The notes under the pieces are model-generated. The model had not been told where the DNA came from. It worked only from the letters and a program-made list of their open reading frames with translations, and ran no database searches. A DNA stretch of 64,000 nucleotides from Azolla caroliniana (Eukaryota > Polypodiophyta): positions 13,702,001-13,766,000 of the forward strand of contig JBHGNT010000012.1 of assembly GCA_043228905.1 (NCBI GenBank), given 5' to 3'. The first letter of the stretch is position 1; the number at the start of each line of letters is the position of its first letter. Below are positions 32,501 through 43,390 of the stretch, in pieces. Made by a program: the position numbers and the translations under genes.

Positions 32501-32948
32501 TGTGAATGTGAACGTACGGAAGTGTATTACAAAGCGGCTCTACCGGATAAAAATAGTTAGAGAGGAAGGTTCAATGGAAGCTTAACACAAAGAATATGCG
32601 TGGGAGAGACGGAGAGAGAGAAAGAGAGTAGAACATAAACTCTATTAAAAAATAACACTCTGTATATACAATATGCTTGACAACACTATTTATACAAGTC
32701 CTTGGAGGACTGACAGAAGTATTGTGTACTTCGATGCTCATACGAGCGACTGCCACTAACTACGAGGACTCTGACTACCTAGTAGTCTAGACGTGTATAA
32801 GCTACTACTAGCCTTCCGGTTCTCATTTGAATCTGGCTCTCCGATCCGGCTCCTAGTTTCGAATATCATCCGGTTCTTCGTCTCGGATACCGATCCAGTT
32901 CTGGCTTATTCAGCCAATTCGAATCCGGTTGAGCTTGCTCGCTCAACA
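32501..32948 (-). repeat. Element E 3' LTR (448 bp)
   Basis: Aligned over its length with the 5' LTR; about 20 bp shorter through small indels near 32635 and 32845. Confidence 0.93.
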
Positions 32949-33560
32949 CTCCTCCTCAAGCTCAAGTTGAGGTCGGATCGTGGTGTCAGTGTCTACAGTA
33001 GCCAATCCTTTCTTTCGGCTCCTTCTGGCATCGTTCCGCCTTGCTCGCGCTCCTCGTCCGGTCCGGTCCCGTTTCCCACGACCCTTCTGGTTTCGTGCAC
33101 CTCGACCTCCTCGGTCGGCTTGTCTGCTCAACAGGCCCATCTCAACTCCTTCGCTGCTACGACTTCGGCGCTTGTTGACCCATTAGTTCCTCCGCTTCGG
33201 TGTCGACTTCCGCTGCCTTCTCATCCGCTTGGCCTTTGGTTGATCCGGCTCCTCCGAATCTTGAACCGAATCAGCTTCCTCCGATTCGTTCCAGCTCTAG
33301 TCTCCAACTCGTCTTCCTTTTTAGGCCCTTCACCACATCGGAGCACGTCCGGGTCTTGGCCTACTTCCGGTCGGCTCTCTCCTTCTTGACTCTGCCGCCT
33401 CTACCGCTTGCTCCGACTTGTTCGGATGTGCTGACTCCTTTGGTCAGCTCGGCTTCCTTTTTCTGCTCATCTCCCCCTTTGGTTCTTTCTTTCTCTATGG
33501 CTCCTTGTCTGGTGCTATCCATTCCCGTTCTTGTTCCTATTCTCCCCCTCAAGTGTGGCA
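32949..33560 (-). pseudogene. Element E charged C-terminal extension
   Basis: After the usual RNase H end (GIQRLDVPHLRGR) the minus strand stays largely open for about 600 bp with Arg, Lys, Glu, Gly and Ser-rich sequence (EKERTKGGDEQKKEAEL, then RGGRGARNQKGRGKRD) up to a GAGGAGGAG purine tract before the 3' LTR. I recognise no domain. Plus-strand frames across it are mirror artefacts. Confidence 0.5.
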
Positions 33561-34756
33561 CGTCGAGACGCTGAATGCCGAGCATCTCCGAAAAGTGCTG
33601 CAACTTGTCCGATTTGAGTGGCTTGGTGAAGATATCGGTAGCTTGCCGATCCGTGTGAACATACTGAAGTTTAACTTCACCACTCAAGACCCGCTCATGC
33701 ACAAAGTGATAATGCACTTCTATGTGCTTTGTCTGAGCAGGGAATACGGGATTCTTGGCGAGCTGTATGCTGCTTATGTTGCCGCAGTAGATCAAGATCG
33801 GGGTCGACGCCTCGATCCGAACGTCTCGCAGGAGTCGCCAAAGCCAGATGACTTCACAAGTGGAAATGGTGGCGCCCCAGTATTCAGGCTCAGTGCTTGA
33901 TAGAGCCACCGTTGGCTTCATTTTGCTACTCCACGCAACAACGGCACTACCAAGAGAAAACATAAAACTGGCGGTGGATCGGCGATTCGATGGATCACCA
34001 GCCCAGTCGGCATTTGTGTATCCGACTAACTCTTTAGCTATACCGTGTCGGTATAATAGTCCGTGGTCCTTCGTGCCGCTAACATACCGGAGTATCCGGT
34101 GTGCACACTGAAGATGCTTGATGGTCAGCTTCTACATGAACTGGTTGATCACTCCAACCGGGTAACTGATGTCAGGTCGATTGATTGTCAAGTATATGAG
34201 GCTTCTGACAATTTGTCGGAACCGTTTCTCATCGCAGGCCGAGACGGAGTCCAAGGGTGTAGAGATCGGTCGACATTCGGTCATGCCAAACTTGTACAAC
34301 ATATTCAACACATAATGACATTGTGAGAGTAATATGTTGTCGGGGGTTCAGATCACCTCGATCCCAAGAAAATAATGAAGGTCCCCCAGATCCTTCATTT
34401 CAAATGCGTCCGACAATTGGGACTTCACTCGATCAATTTCATCGAGTCCGGGTCCGGTGATGACCAAATCATCTACATAAAGAAAAATGCAAATTGAACC
34501 GTTTGGACCGTTCCAGATGAACAATGATCAGTCGGACTTAGAGGCCACAAACCCCATCTTACGCAACCAATGTGTGATCTTTGCATTCCAAGCTCGGGGG
34601 GTTTGTTTCAGATCGTAAAGCGACTTCTTGAGTCGGCACATTACCGACTTGTTCATCTCCAATTGGAAACCGGGGGGTTGGATCCTATAGACCCGTTCTT
34701 CAAGATCACCTTGAAGAAATACAATCTTCACGTCCATTTGTTGAAGATGTCATTCC
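33361..34756 (-). pseudogene. Element E RT C-terminal half and RNase H
   Basis: Resumes at MDVKIVFLQGD just below the end of D, then SLYDLKQTPRAWN, FLYVDDLVITGPD near 34455-34490, and RNase H 33963-33570 (ALSSTEPEYWG, AQTKHIEVHYHF, TDIFTKPL). Several stops between 34520 and 33970. Confidence 0.88.
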
Positions 34757-35398
34757 TGACGAGAAATATGCGGAATAATCTTCGGCCACAACCGAAGCGT
34801 AGATCACTTGATGACAATCAAACATAGAAGAAATGGGAATGGAGGTAAGTACACAAATAGAAAGAGAATACACATGATGTTAACGTGGAAAACCCTGAGA
34901 GGGAAAAACCACGAGAGTCCGCAGACTCCAAACTATCACTATGTCAAGGAGTACAACAGGGAGCACAGAGACAACTACCTCTTGCTCACAATCTTCGCCT
35001 GGCGGCGGTTACAACAGAGACATGCTCTGTCTTTCTCTCTCTCTCTCAGTACAGTCGTTACACCAATTACACTATATAAAGATAATAACAACAACTATAT
35101 GCTCAAATACACTGTTTGCCCTAGGTCACATTTATACTAATATGACATTAGGACTATTTATAGATATAACCCCAATGGGCTCTCAAAAACATATCTACAT
35201 ATATGTCCCTTCATCCGGTGAGAGGTTCTCACCGGGCCTGCAACATCCGGTTCTCACAGGTTCTTCCTTGCCGAGTACTCGTCATCCGGTTCTCACCGGG
35301 TCTGTATCATCCGGTTCTGGGTACTCCACATCCAGTTCTCACCAGGTCTTCCGATGCCGGGCCTTCGTATCCCATCCGGAGGGACCGAGATCCTAACA
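34757..35398 (-). repeat. Element D 3' LTR (642 bp)
   Basis: Minus-strand start TGTTAGGATCTCGG, end TATTTCTCGTCA. Contains repeated CATCCGGTTCTCACCGGGTC-like units (35210-35345), another U3 tandem repeat, in the same place as the C minisatellite. Confidence 0.93.
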
Positions 35399-35405
35399 AA
35401 CTCCC

Positions 35406-38400
35406 CCTTTACTCCGGCATGGGATGCCTCGTCAATCCGATCCGCTTCCGGCATGCATCTAGCTTGTCGGGCGTCGACACCTTGGTCAGCATATCCGACC
35501 CGTTCTCCTCCATGTGGATCTTCGCCAGCACGAACTCTCGGTCTTCTACTCGCTCCCGAATGCAGTGTTACCTCCGCTGGATGTGCTTCGTCCTAGAATG
35601 ATACGTTGCGTTCTTCGCAAGGTGGATGACACTTTGACTGTCGCAATAGAGCCGATATTCCTCTTGCCGGATCCCTAGCTCTTCGATGAAGTCCTTCATC
35701 CATAGTATTTCCTTGCCGGCTTCCACAACCGCCATGTACTCCGCTTCCGTGGTTGACAACGCAACCGTCTTCTGCAGCCTCGATTGCCACGAAACTGCTC
35801 CCCCTGCATATGTCATGACATATCCGGATGTTGACCGGCTGGTATCCGCATCAGCCGACATATCCAAATCGGTGAAACCGTCAAGTTGGGTTTTACCAGA
35901 GCCGAATCAGAGACACATACTTGAGGTGCCTTTCAAGTATCAGAGTATCCATTTTACCGCATTCCAGTGCCCCTTGCCGGGATTGCTCATAAACCGGCTC
36001 ACTACTCCGACTGCATATCCTATATCCGGTCGGGTAAACACCATTGCGTACATTAGGCTCCCGACGGCAGAGGCATATGGTATCTTCATCATATCTTCCT
36101 TCTTTGCCTTCGTCTTCGGGCTTTGCTTACCGAATAACCTGCAATTTGCCGAAAGTGTCGATCCAACCAGTTTCGCATCTTACATGTTGAACTGCTGAAG
36201 CACCTTTGTCACGTACTTCTCCTGTGACAGCCACAATTGCTTCGTTGGCTGGTCCCAGATGATATGCATACCCAACATCTATCTTGCCGGACCCAAGTCT
36301 TTCATTGAGAAGGTCTGGTTCAAGGCCTTCTTCAGCATCCGTATCTTGACTTTGTCTCGTCCAACGATCAACATGTCGTCCACGTACAAGAGGAGTATCA
36401 GGAAGTCTCCACCTTTGAACTTCTTCACAAATACGCAGTGATCGGCTTGCGTCTTGTGGTACCCTTGATCGGTCATGAAGGAGTTGAACTTCCGGTACCA
36501 TTGTCGGGGAGCCTGCTTCAACTCGTAGAGGCTCTTTTTTAACCGGAAAACCAGGTGCTCCTTCCCTTTCTTCACAAATCCCTCTGGTTGCTGCATGTAG
36601 ATCTCCTCTTCGAGGTCACCATGGAGGAACGTCGTCTTCACGTCTAACTGCTCTACCTCAAGGTCCATGCTTGCTGCTATGCTCAGCACCGTCTGGATGG
36701 AAGTCATCTTTACTACTGGGGCAAATATCTCGTCGAAGTCCACGCCCTTCTTCTGCTGGAACCCCTTCACCACGATCCTGGCTTTGTACCTTGGAGGGTT
36801 GTCGGCATCTCCCGGTTTCAATTTGTACACCCACTTGTTTCGGAGTGCCCTCTTTCCTTTCGGCAACTCCACCAATTCATACGTGTGGTTCTCATGCAGG
36901 GCATCCATCTCGTCTTGCATGGCACTCAAGCACTTGCGGCTATGGGTGTCATCCTTCGCTTCTTCGAAGCTTTCCAGCTCCCCCTCATTGGTCAGTAGCA
37001 CATGCTCTGCATCCAGAAATCTCCGGGGGGCCCTTCTCTCTCTGAGAGGATATCTCCGTCTTTGGCTTTCGGCAACCGGCTCCTCTATTTGTTCTTCATC
37101 TGAATCCGATTCGGTGACTTGGCCGGTTCCGGTTTCACCTTCCTCTACTTCTTCTTTTGCCGGTTCGGTATCCTCACCGTAACCGGCTGGTTCTTGGAGT
37201 GTCAACCGGCTCTTAGCCGGGTGAGTCCGAATCTCATTGGAATTCATTATCTTCTTCTCCGACTCCCAGTCGGCAAGAGTCTTGTCCTCCATGAAGATAA
37301 TATCTCGGCTCCGGAAAACCTTCTTGTCAACCGGATCCCACACTCGATATCCGAACTCATCATCACCGTATCCGAGGAATATGCATGGCCGGGTCTTTGG
37401 ATCCAACTTTCCTCTCTGGTCCTTAGCAACATGCACGTACACGAGACACCCGAACACCTTCAAGTGCTGGTAGGACACTTCCTTACCGGTCCACACCTTT
37501 TGCGGCGTGTCTCCATCCAAGGGCACAAAGGGTGATCTGTTTATCACATACGTCGTTGTCAACAGGGCCTCAGCCCAAAACATCTTGGATAGTTTAGCAT
37601 GTGCTAGCATACTCCGGACCCTGTCCATTATGGTCTGATTCATCCTCTCGACTAGCCCGTTTAGCTCCGGCGTCTTCGGCACGATAAATTCGAGCCGGAT
37701 TCCCTTCAAGTGGCAGTACTCCTCGAACTGCCCCCGGTATTCCCCTCCGTTATCTGCTCGAACCACCTTTAGCTTCTGTTTGGTTTCTCTTTCCACTCTT
37801 GCGTGGAGCTCCTTGAAGACGGATAACACCTGATCCTTCGTCTTCAACGGTGTGGCCCACAGCCTCCTGTTGTGGTCATCTATGAACATCACGAAGTACT
37901 ACGCTCCAGCATGGGACTTCATGTCCACTTGACACACGTCGATAGGCACCAACTCCAATGGTGCATTACGTCTCATCGGTGGCCTTGATTGGAAGGAGGT
38001 CTAGTTTTGCTTACCGGCTAGGCAGTCGGTGCACCTCTCAAGATGCACGTTCTTCACCGGAATGAGGTTGTCATCGGCAAGCCTCTTCATCCCCTTCATG
38101 CTCATGTGACACAGTCTCTTGTGCCACAGGTCACCAGTAGTGTCGGAAGCCACGTTCACTTCTTCCGGCATAACCGAGCATTCATCAGGTACAACGTGTT
38201 GACCTTCTGGGCCCAAGCCACTATCAAGCTCCCTTTGCTGAAATTCATGACTCCGTTTTGGATGCTACCTGTGTAACCTTCATCATCTAGCCGACCGGCT
38301 GATATCAGGTTCAGTCGAACCTCTGGAACGTGTCAGACATCCTTCAGCAGTAGCTTGCATCCGGTTGGTGTTGTCAACCACACGTCTCCTATGCCGACAA

Positions 38401-38580
38401 TTCGGCATGTACCTTCATTCCCCATCCGGACACAATTGTGATCACCGGTTGTGTAGGATGAGAAGCATTTCCGGTCCGGGGTAAGGTGGAACGACGCTTC
38501 GGAATCGACAACCCACGTTGTCTCGTTGCCGGCAAGGTTCAACTCACTCTCCTCAGTGATGAGCATCAACTCTTCTTCAC
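35406..38580 (-). pseudogene. Element D pol, -1 phase to gag, several breaks
   Basis: Protease 38569-38333 with WVVDSEASFHLTP (active-site DSG changed to DSE); GAG-pre-integrase 38216-38001; 537-codon frame 37892-36279 with integrase core (MFIDDHNRRLW, RADNGGEY, NGLVERMNQ), FLGYGDDEFGY and RT through YVDDMLIVGRD; then a break and RNase H 36198-35406 (MDMSADADTSRS, STTEAEY, CDSQSVIHLAKN). As in C, pol is -1 relative to gag. Confidence 0.9.
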
Positions 38581-38589
38581 TTGCTGTGA

Positions 38590-39429
38590 TTGTCGTCGTT
38601 CCCTTCCGGTCCGGTCCCCTCCTTCTTTACCGTTCCAGTCCGGTGTCCGCTTCGAATCTGTACCATCGGTTTCCTTGTCTTTTCGGAAGTGCCGACAGTT
38701 CTTCTAGAAGTGTCTCGGCTTGCCGCAATAAAAGCAAGTAGGCTTCCCCCTTGACTTTGACCGTGTCCCCGACTTTTCTCGGTTTTGGGGACTACGGTTC
38801 CTTTGTCTTCCGCGTTCTGATTCGGTAAGTAGTGCTTTGGAGTTGGAGCTTGTATCCTTGTCTTTCTGACGCGTCTCCGCATCTAGCAAGCTCGACTTCA
38901 CTCTTGCTAGGGATAACTGTTTCCCTTTCGGCCTGGCGTTGCCCAAAGTGACAACCAACGTCTCCCAGCTATCTGGGAGGGAACCGAGTAGGAGTAGTGC
39001 GAATACCTCATTGGCGAGAGGTACTTCCAATGATGTTGCCTGGTGGATCAGCCCCTGGAAGGCATTCATGTGCTCCGCCATGCTGGAGCCATCTTGGTAC
39101 CGGAGTCTTACTAGCTTCCGAAATACCGAAACCTGATTAACAACATTTTTGTTCTGAAACATAATGCTGATCTTCTCCCAGAGCTCATGAGCCTTGCTCT
39201 CTTCATTGAAGTTGTTGTATAAACTCATGTCGATGAAGCACCGTATGTACGCCGTTGTCCTCATGTGCATCACCTCCCATATCGTGGCATCGATTTTGTC
39301 TGGTCTCTTGTCCCCGAACTGAACTGGCAACCAAAGATCTTTAACCACGAGCATGTCCCTCATCTTCAACTTCCACACTGAGTAGTTGGAGCCGGTGAGC
39401 TTGAACATGCCTCCCAATGAATCATCCAT
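38590..39429 (-). pseudogene. Element D gag
   Basis: Starts at the first ATG after the primer site (MDDSLGGMFKLTGSNYSVWK). Open for 241 codons through the knuckle CFYCGKPRHF, where a TAG sits in place of a sense codon; the phase continues through the rest of the knuckle (KNC) to a basic tail. N-terminal half differs strongly from the C gag; C-terminal half (ALLTESERGRQRNRSPQ) is nearly the same. Confidence 0.88.
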
Positions 39430-39460
39430 TTTTCTGTGTCATTTCGCTCTGATACCAGTT

Positions 39461-39951
39461 TGACGAGAAATATGCGGAATAATCTTCGGCCACAACCGAA
39501 GCGTAGATCACTTGATGACAATCAAACATAGAAGAAATGGGAATGGAGGTAAGTACACAAATAGAAAGAGAATACACATGATGTTAACGTGGAAAACCCT
39601 GAGAGGGAAAAACCACGAGAGTCCGCAGACTCCAAACTATTACTATGTCAAGGAGTACAACAGGGAGCACAGAGACAACTACCTCTTGCTCACAATCTTC
39701 GCCTGGCGGCGGTTACAACAGAGACATGCTCTGTCTTTCTCTCTCTCTCTCAGTACAGTCATTACACCAATTACATTATATAAAGATAATAACAACAACT
39801 ATTTGCTCAAACACACTGTTTGCCCTAGGTCACATTTATACTAATATGACATTAGGACTATTTACAGATATAGCCCCAATGGGCTCTCAAAAACATATCT
39901 ACATATATGTCCCTTCATCCGGTGAGAGGTTCTCACCGGGCCTGCAACATC
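39461..39951 (-). repeat. Element D 5' LTR, about 150 bp missing at its start
   Basis: Matches 34757-35248 up to GCCTGCAACATC, then switches to element E sequence. Confidence 0.93.
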
Positions 39952-41606
39952 TGACTCCCGCCAAGATTAACGTTTTGTGCCGGTCCGCATACATCCACAT
40001 GGATTAAGTCGAGCATGTTACGGACCTGGTTTCGTTTGCTAGGTAATGGAAGCTAGTGTTGCTTCCCGAGCTGGCAGGCTTCACAAATTTCGGCCTTTCG
40101 GCCACTGAATTTCGGCAAACCGAACACAATTTGTTTCGATTGCAGGTCTTGAAGCCTCCAGTAACTAACGTGGCCGATCCGCTTGTGCCAGAGATTGATG
40201 TCTGAGTCAATCTTCTGTCCTTTGTCAAACATGGCGGTGCCGACGTCATTAGTGTTGAGGATGAACATCCTCCCTTCTCTGCACCCTTGCCCAATTAGTC
40301 GGCCTTCTTCTTCGATGAAGCACCCGAGATGCGTAAACCGCACCTGCATCCCCTGGTCAACGATTTGTCCAACTGACACCAGGTTCTTTGTGATAGTCAG
40401 AACGTGTAGTACGTTCATCAGTTTCCCCTTTTGTTCGACATGGGTTAAAGGGACTTCTCCAACATGCACAATCGGGTGAGGAGTGTCATCTCCAGTTTCG
40501 ACAATCCCCGGTTGTTCCGGTTTCTCCGAAAAGGAGAACCACTCTTCATGGCTCGTTATGTGGTTGGACACTCCAAAATCAACATACCATACTTCCTCCG
40601 ATTTGGAAGTAGTCTTCTTCATCAAGTTAGCCTTGTGCTTCATCACGAAGGTCGGCCCTTTACCAGTCTTCCCAGTTCCGAATCGTTCCGATCCTTCTGC
40701 GTAGTGCGAGCTTCGCCAGTTTCCCTGTCCGGTCTTGCCGGATCCGGATTTATCCGGATCGGCATGCTTCTTCCAACACTCGCTTTCTGTGTGGCCTTTC
40801 TTGCCACAGTACCAACATTCCGTGTCGGCCTTTCCTTGCCGGTTTCCGGCATTGGCTTGACTCCCCCTACATGTGGAGGGTCCGGAATTGCTGTCGGCAT
40901 TACCTCTGTGCCTTCGGTCTTGCTCTTGCCAGCCGCCTCCATTGCATGCCAACCCACTGAGTCCACCACGCCCATGGGGCTGATCTGCCTCCGTGTACAA
41001 CATCTGGTTGTCCGATTGAGTGGTCATGGACCAAATCACATGATTTTCTTCGACCACCAACATCGATTGCAAGTCGAAGAAGGACAATGGCTTCTCCCGA
41101 GTGAGGATAGCTGTTCGGATAGGCCCGTACCTTTGCGCTAGACCTCCAAGGTAGATTTGTACTATCTTGTCTTCGCCCATCGTCACATTGATGGACCCGA
41201 GCGCATCACAAATCTTGTTTATCTTGGCGGTGTAGTCTATAACCGACATGTCTCTTTGCCGGATGTTGTTCAGCTCTTGCCAGAGCTGCAACTTTTGGGT
41301 TGTGGTACTCGTGGCGAAAATCTTCCATAGATTTTCCCAGGCCTCCTTCGACGTCTTTGCATCCTTGATTTAGCTGAGCATCTGATCGTGCACACAGGAG
41401 GCGAGGCAGTACAATAATCGGCTCGCTCGTTGCTCCCATGCCGGGAAGTCCTTGTGTGCCGTCTCCGGCGCTACCTCGTTGGTTCCTTCCACGTAGCTCC
41501 AATATCCATGCCCCATCAGCTACTAATGCATTTTCTATGACCAAGATGCATAGTTGCTACGGTCGAGCTTCTCTGTGGGAAGTGAACTCGCCATCCCTTT
41601 GTCCAT
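39952..41606 (-). pseudogene. Element E gag-protease-GAG pre-integrase
   Basis: Gag starts at ATG 41606-41604 (MDKGMASSLP). After early breaks, one 412-codon frame (41291-40053) runs through the CCHC knuckle CWYCGKKGHTESEC, the protease site VWYVDFGVSNH (DSG changed to DFG) and GAG-pre-integrase LWHKRIGHVS...CEACQLGKQH. Gag and protease are thus in one phase, unlike C and D. The integrase start (LDLIHVDVCGPAQ) is cut at 39952. Confidence 0.9.
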
Positions 41607-41699
41607 ATCTTTCTCTGTTTGTCCTTACCGGGTATTAGGGTTTGTCTTCGAAAGCGTCTGTTGGCTACAAAGGTTCTCAACCCTCACGCTCTGATACCA

Positions 41700-42170
41700 T
41701 GTGAATGTGAACATGCAGAAATGTATTACAAACCGGCTCTACCGACTAGCAACAGTTAGAGAGGAAGTTTCAATGGAAGCTTAACACAGAGAATATGCGC
41801 AAGAGAGACAGAGAGAGAGAGAGAGAGCAGAACATAAACTCTATTAAAAAATAACACTTTGTAACACTCTATATATACAATATGCTTGACAACACTATTT
41901 ATACAAGTCCTTGGAGGACTGACAGAAGTACCATGTACTTCGATGCTCATACGAGTGATTGACACTAACTACGAGGACTCTGACTACCTAGTAGTCTAGA
42001 CGCGTATAGGCTACTACTGGCCATCCGGTTCTCATTTGAACCCGGCTCCCCGATCCGGCTCTCTGATCCAGCTCCTAGTTCTGGATATCATCTGGTTCTT
42101 CGTCCCAGATACCAATCCTGCTTTGGCTTATTCGGATGATCCGGATCTGGTTGAGCTTGCTCGCTCAACA
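41700..42170 (-). repeat. Element E 5' LTR (471 bp)
   Basis: Minus-strand start TGTTGAGCGAGCAAGC, end CATTCACA, then TGGTATCAGAGC. Confidence 0.93.
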
Positions 42171-42520
42171 GAGCCGAAATCACATGGGTGGGCATAGAGA
42201 CATAGTTTATTTTAGCATTTTGTCATGTATAAACTATTCATGACACGAACATACATGATTGAGCCTCGGGGAACCGCCATGAAAAAATCGATATAGAGAT
42301 CAGGGAAAAACATTTATTTGTCACACCCATGGTTTTTAAAACACCTTTGTGTTACCATAATAACCTAATCTTGAATCTCATCTCACACTTCTAGAGGGGT
42401 ATTGACGTGAGATCATGATATCGATTAATGTTTGCCCATTATATGTTTACATCATGTCATGATGTTATGACTATTTGTCTAAGCTTATCCTATTTCTTTG
42501 CCTGAAATTATCATTCAGTG

Positions 42521-43390
42521 GCTCATAATAACGACCCGATGGCATCCGCCCAAGTAGAAGGAATTCAAGCAAATCCTCCTGGGCCAATCCCCCATTGAGT
42601 CGTATTTTTTACAAATACAAAATTTCCTTATCTCATAGTGTTGTCGAGGCATGTGTCATTAGTATACAACTTGATACTAATAGACCCGATGAGTGTCAAG
42701 GTGAACTATTGTCTGTCATAAAGCCATTTACGGGAGAAAAAAAGGAATGAACTGAAGAAATAATCTGTATGTGGCAGGGCCAATGAGAGTCTCATTTTGA
42801 GCTCTATCCCAAGCTAGATAGTATGAATATTGCATATGTTAGTCGAGAACTATTTTGTTGAAATAGTTCTTTGTTATCGACGCACTTTGAAGGACCATAA
42901 CAAACCCGGAGCGCCTAGGACTAAGCAGTCGCAATTTGCTGGGAAACGCAAGACACCCAACGAATTCATGGATCACAATTATAAGCGACAAAATCCTTTT
43001 TGCGTGTTCTGCAAAATGAAGGGTCATACAAAAGAGTAATGTCGAAAGCTCCAATGAAAAGAGCATGACAACAAAACCGAAGTTGCAGACCATAAAGGTC
43101 AAATTCCTGATGTCTTTGAGGTCTATACACATCATTTAAGTAATTGTAAATGTTCTTTCCCTCACTATGTATTGGGACCGAATGATTTACTACGTGCCAA
43201 CGGGTATATCAATGGATCTCCCATACAATTTTTATTTGATTCTGGAAGCTCACACAACTTTGTGAATGATTGTTTGGTTCAAATATGGGGAATCCAACCC
43301 ACCGTAAGTGATCACACCTATAAGGTGCACTTGGTTGATGGAAGAGTACAATACATCAATGGGGTGATTCATTTAGTAGGAATTTCTATT
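42521..43390 (+). pseudogene. Element F gag-protease, decayed
   Basis: Collinear with B from its gag start, with indels and stops. Clear parts: CVFCKMKGHTKE knuckle (about 42999) and [14 protein letters not shown] protease (about 43230). The LINE cuts the frame at 43391. Confidence 0.88.

Larger units (their letters stand above)
34757..39951 (-). mobile_element. Element D: Ty1/copia (relative of C) inside E
   Basis: Minus strand. 5' LTR 39951-39461 (start truncated), 3' LTR 35398-34757, primer site complement GCTCTGATACCA at 39446-39457, purine tract AAAGGGGGAGTT just before the 3' LTR. LTRs differ by about 7 substitutions in the shared 490 bp. A deletion at 39951 fused the cut LTR to E's integrase, so no TSD can be read. 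The pol proteins are very close to those of C; the LTRs are unlike, except for the TGTTRGGAT..CGGTCCCTCCGGATGGGAT start. Confidence 0.93.
32501..42170 (-). mobile_element. Element E: Ty1/copia, TSD GAGCC, split by D
   Basis: Minus strand. 5' LTR 42170-41700, 3' LTR 32948-32501, TSD GAGCC at 32496-32500 and 42171-42175; the uninterrupted site is in element B at 15244-15250 (TAAAGAGCCGAAA). Primer site (reverse complement) at 41688-41699. The LTRs differ at 11 of the first 88 aligned positions, so it is old. A deletion at 39951 removed most of integrase and the start of RT together with the edge of D. Confidence 0.95.

Noticed and set aside
32793-33900. Plus-strand frames of 124-198 codons (Ser/Pro/Arg rich)
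   Set aside because: They mirror the RNase H and charged tail of element E on the minus strand.
36667-37182. Plus-strand 171-codon frame and similar ones across 34.8-39.8 kb
   Set aside because: Mirror frames of element D gag and pol.
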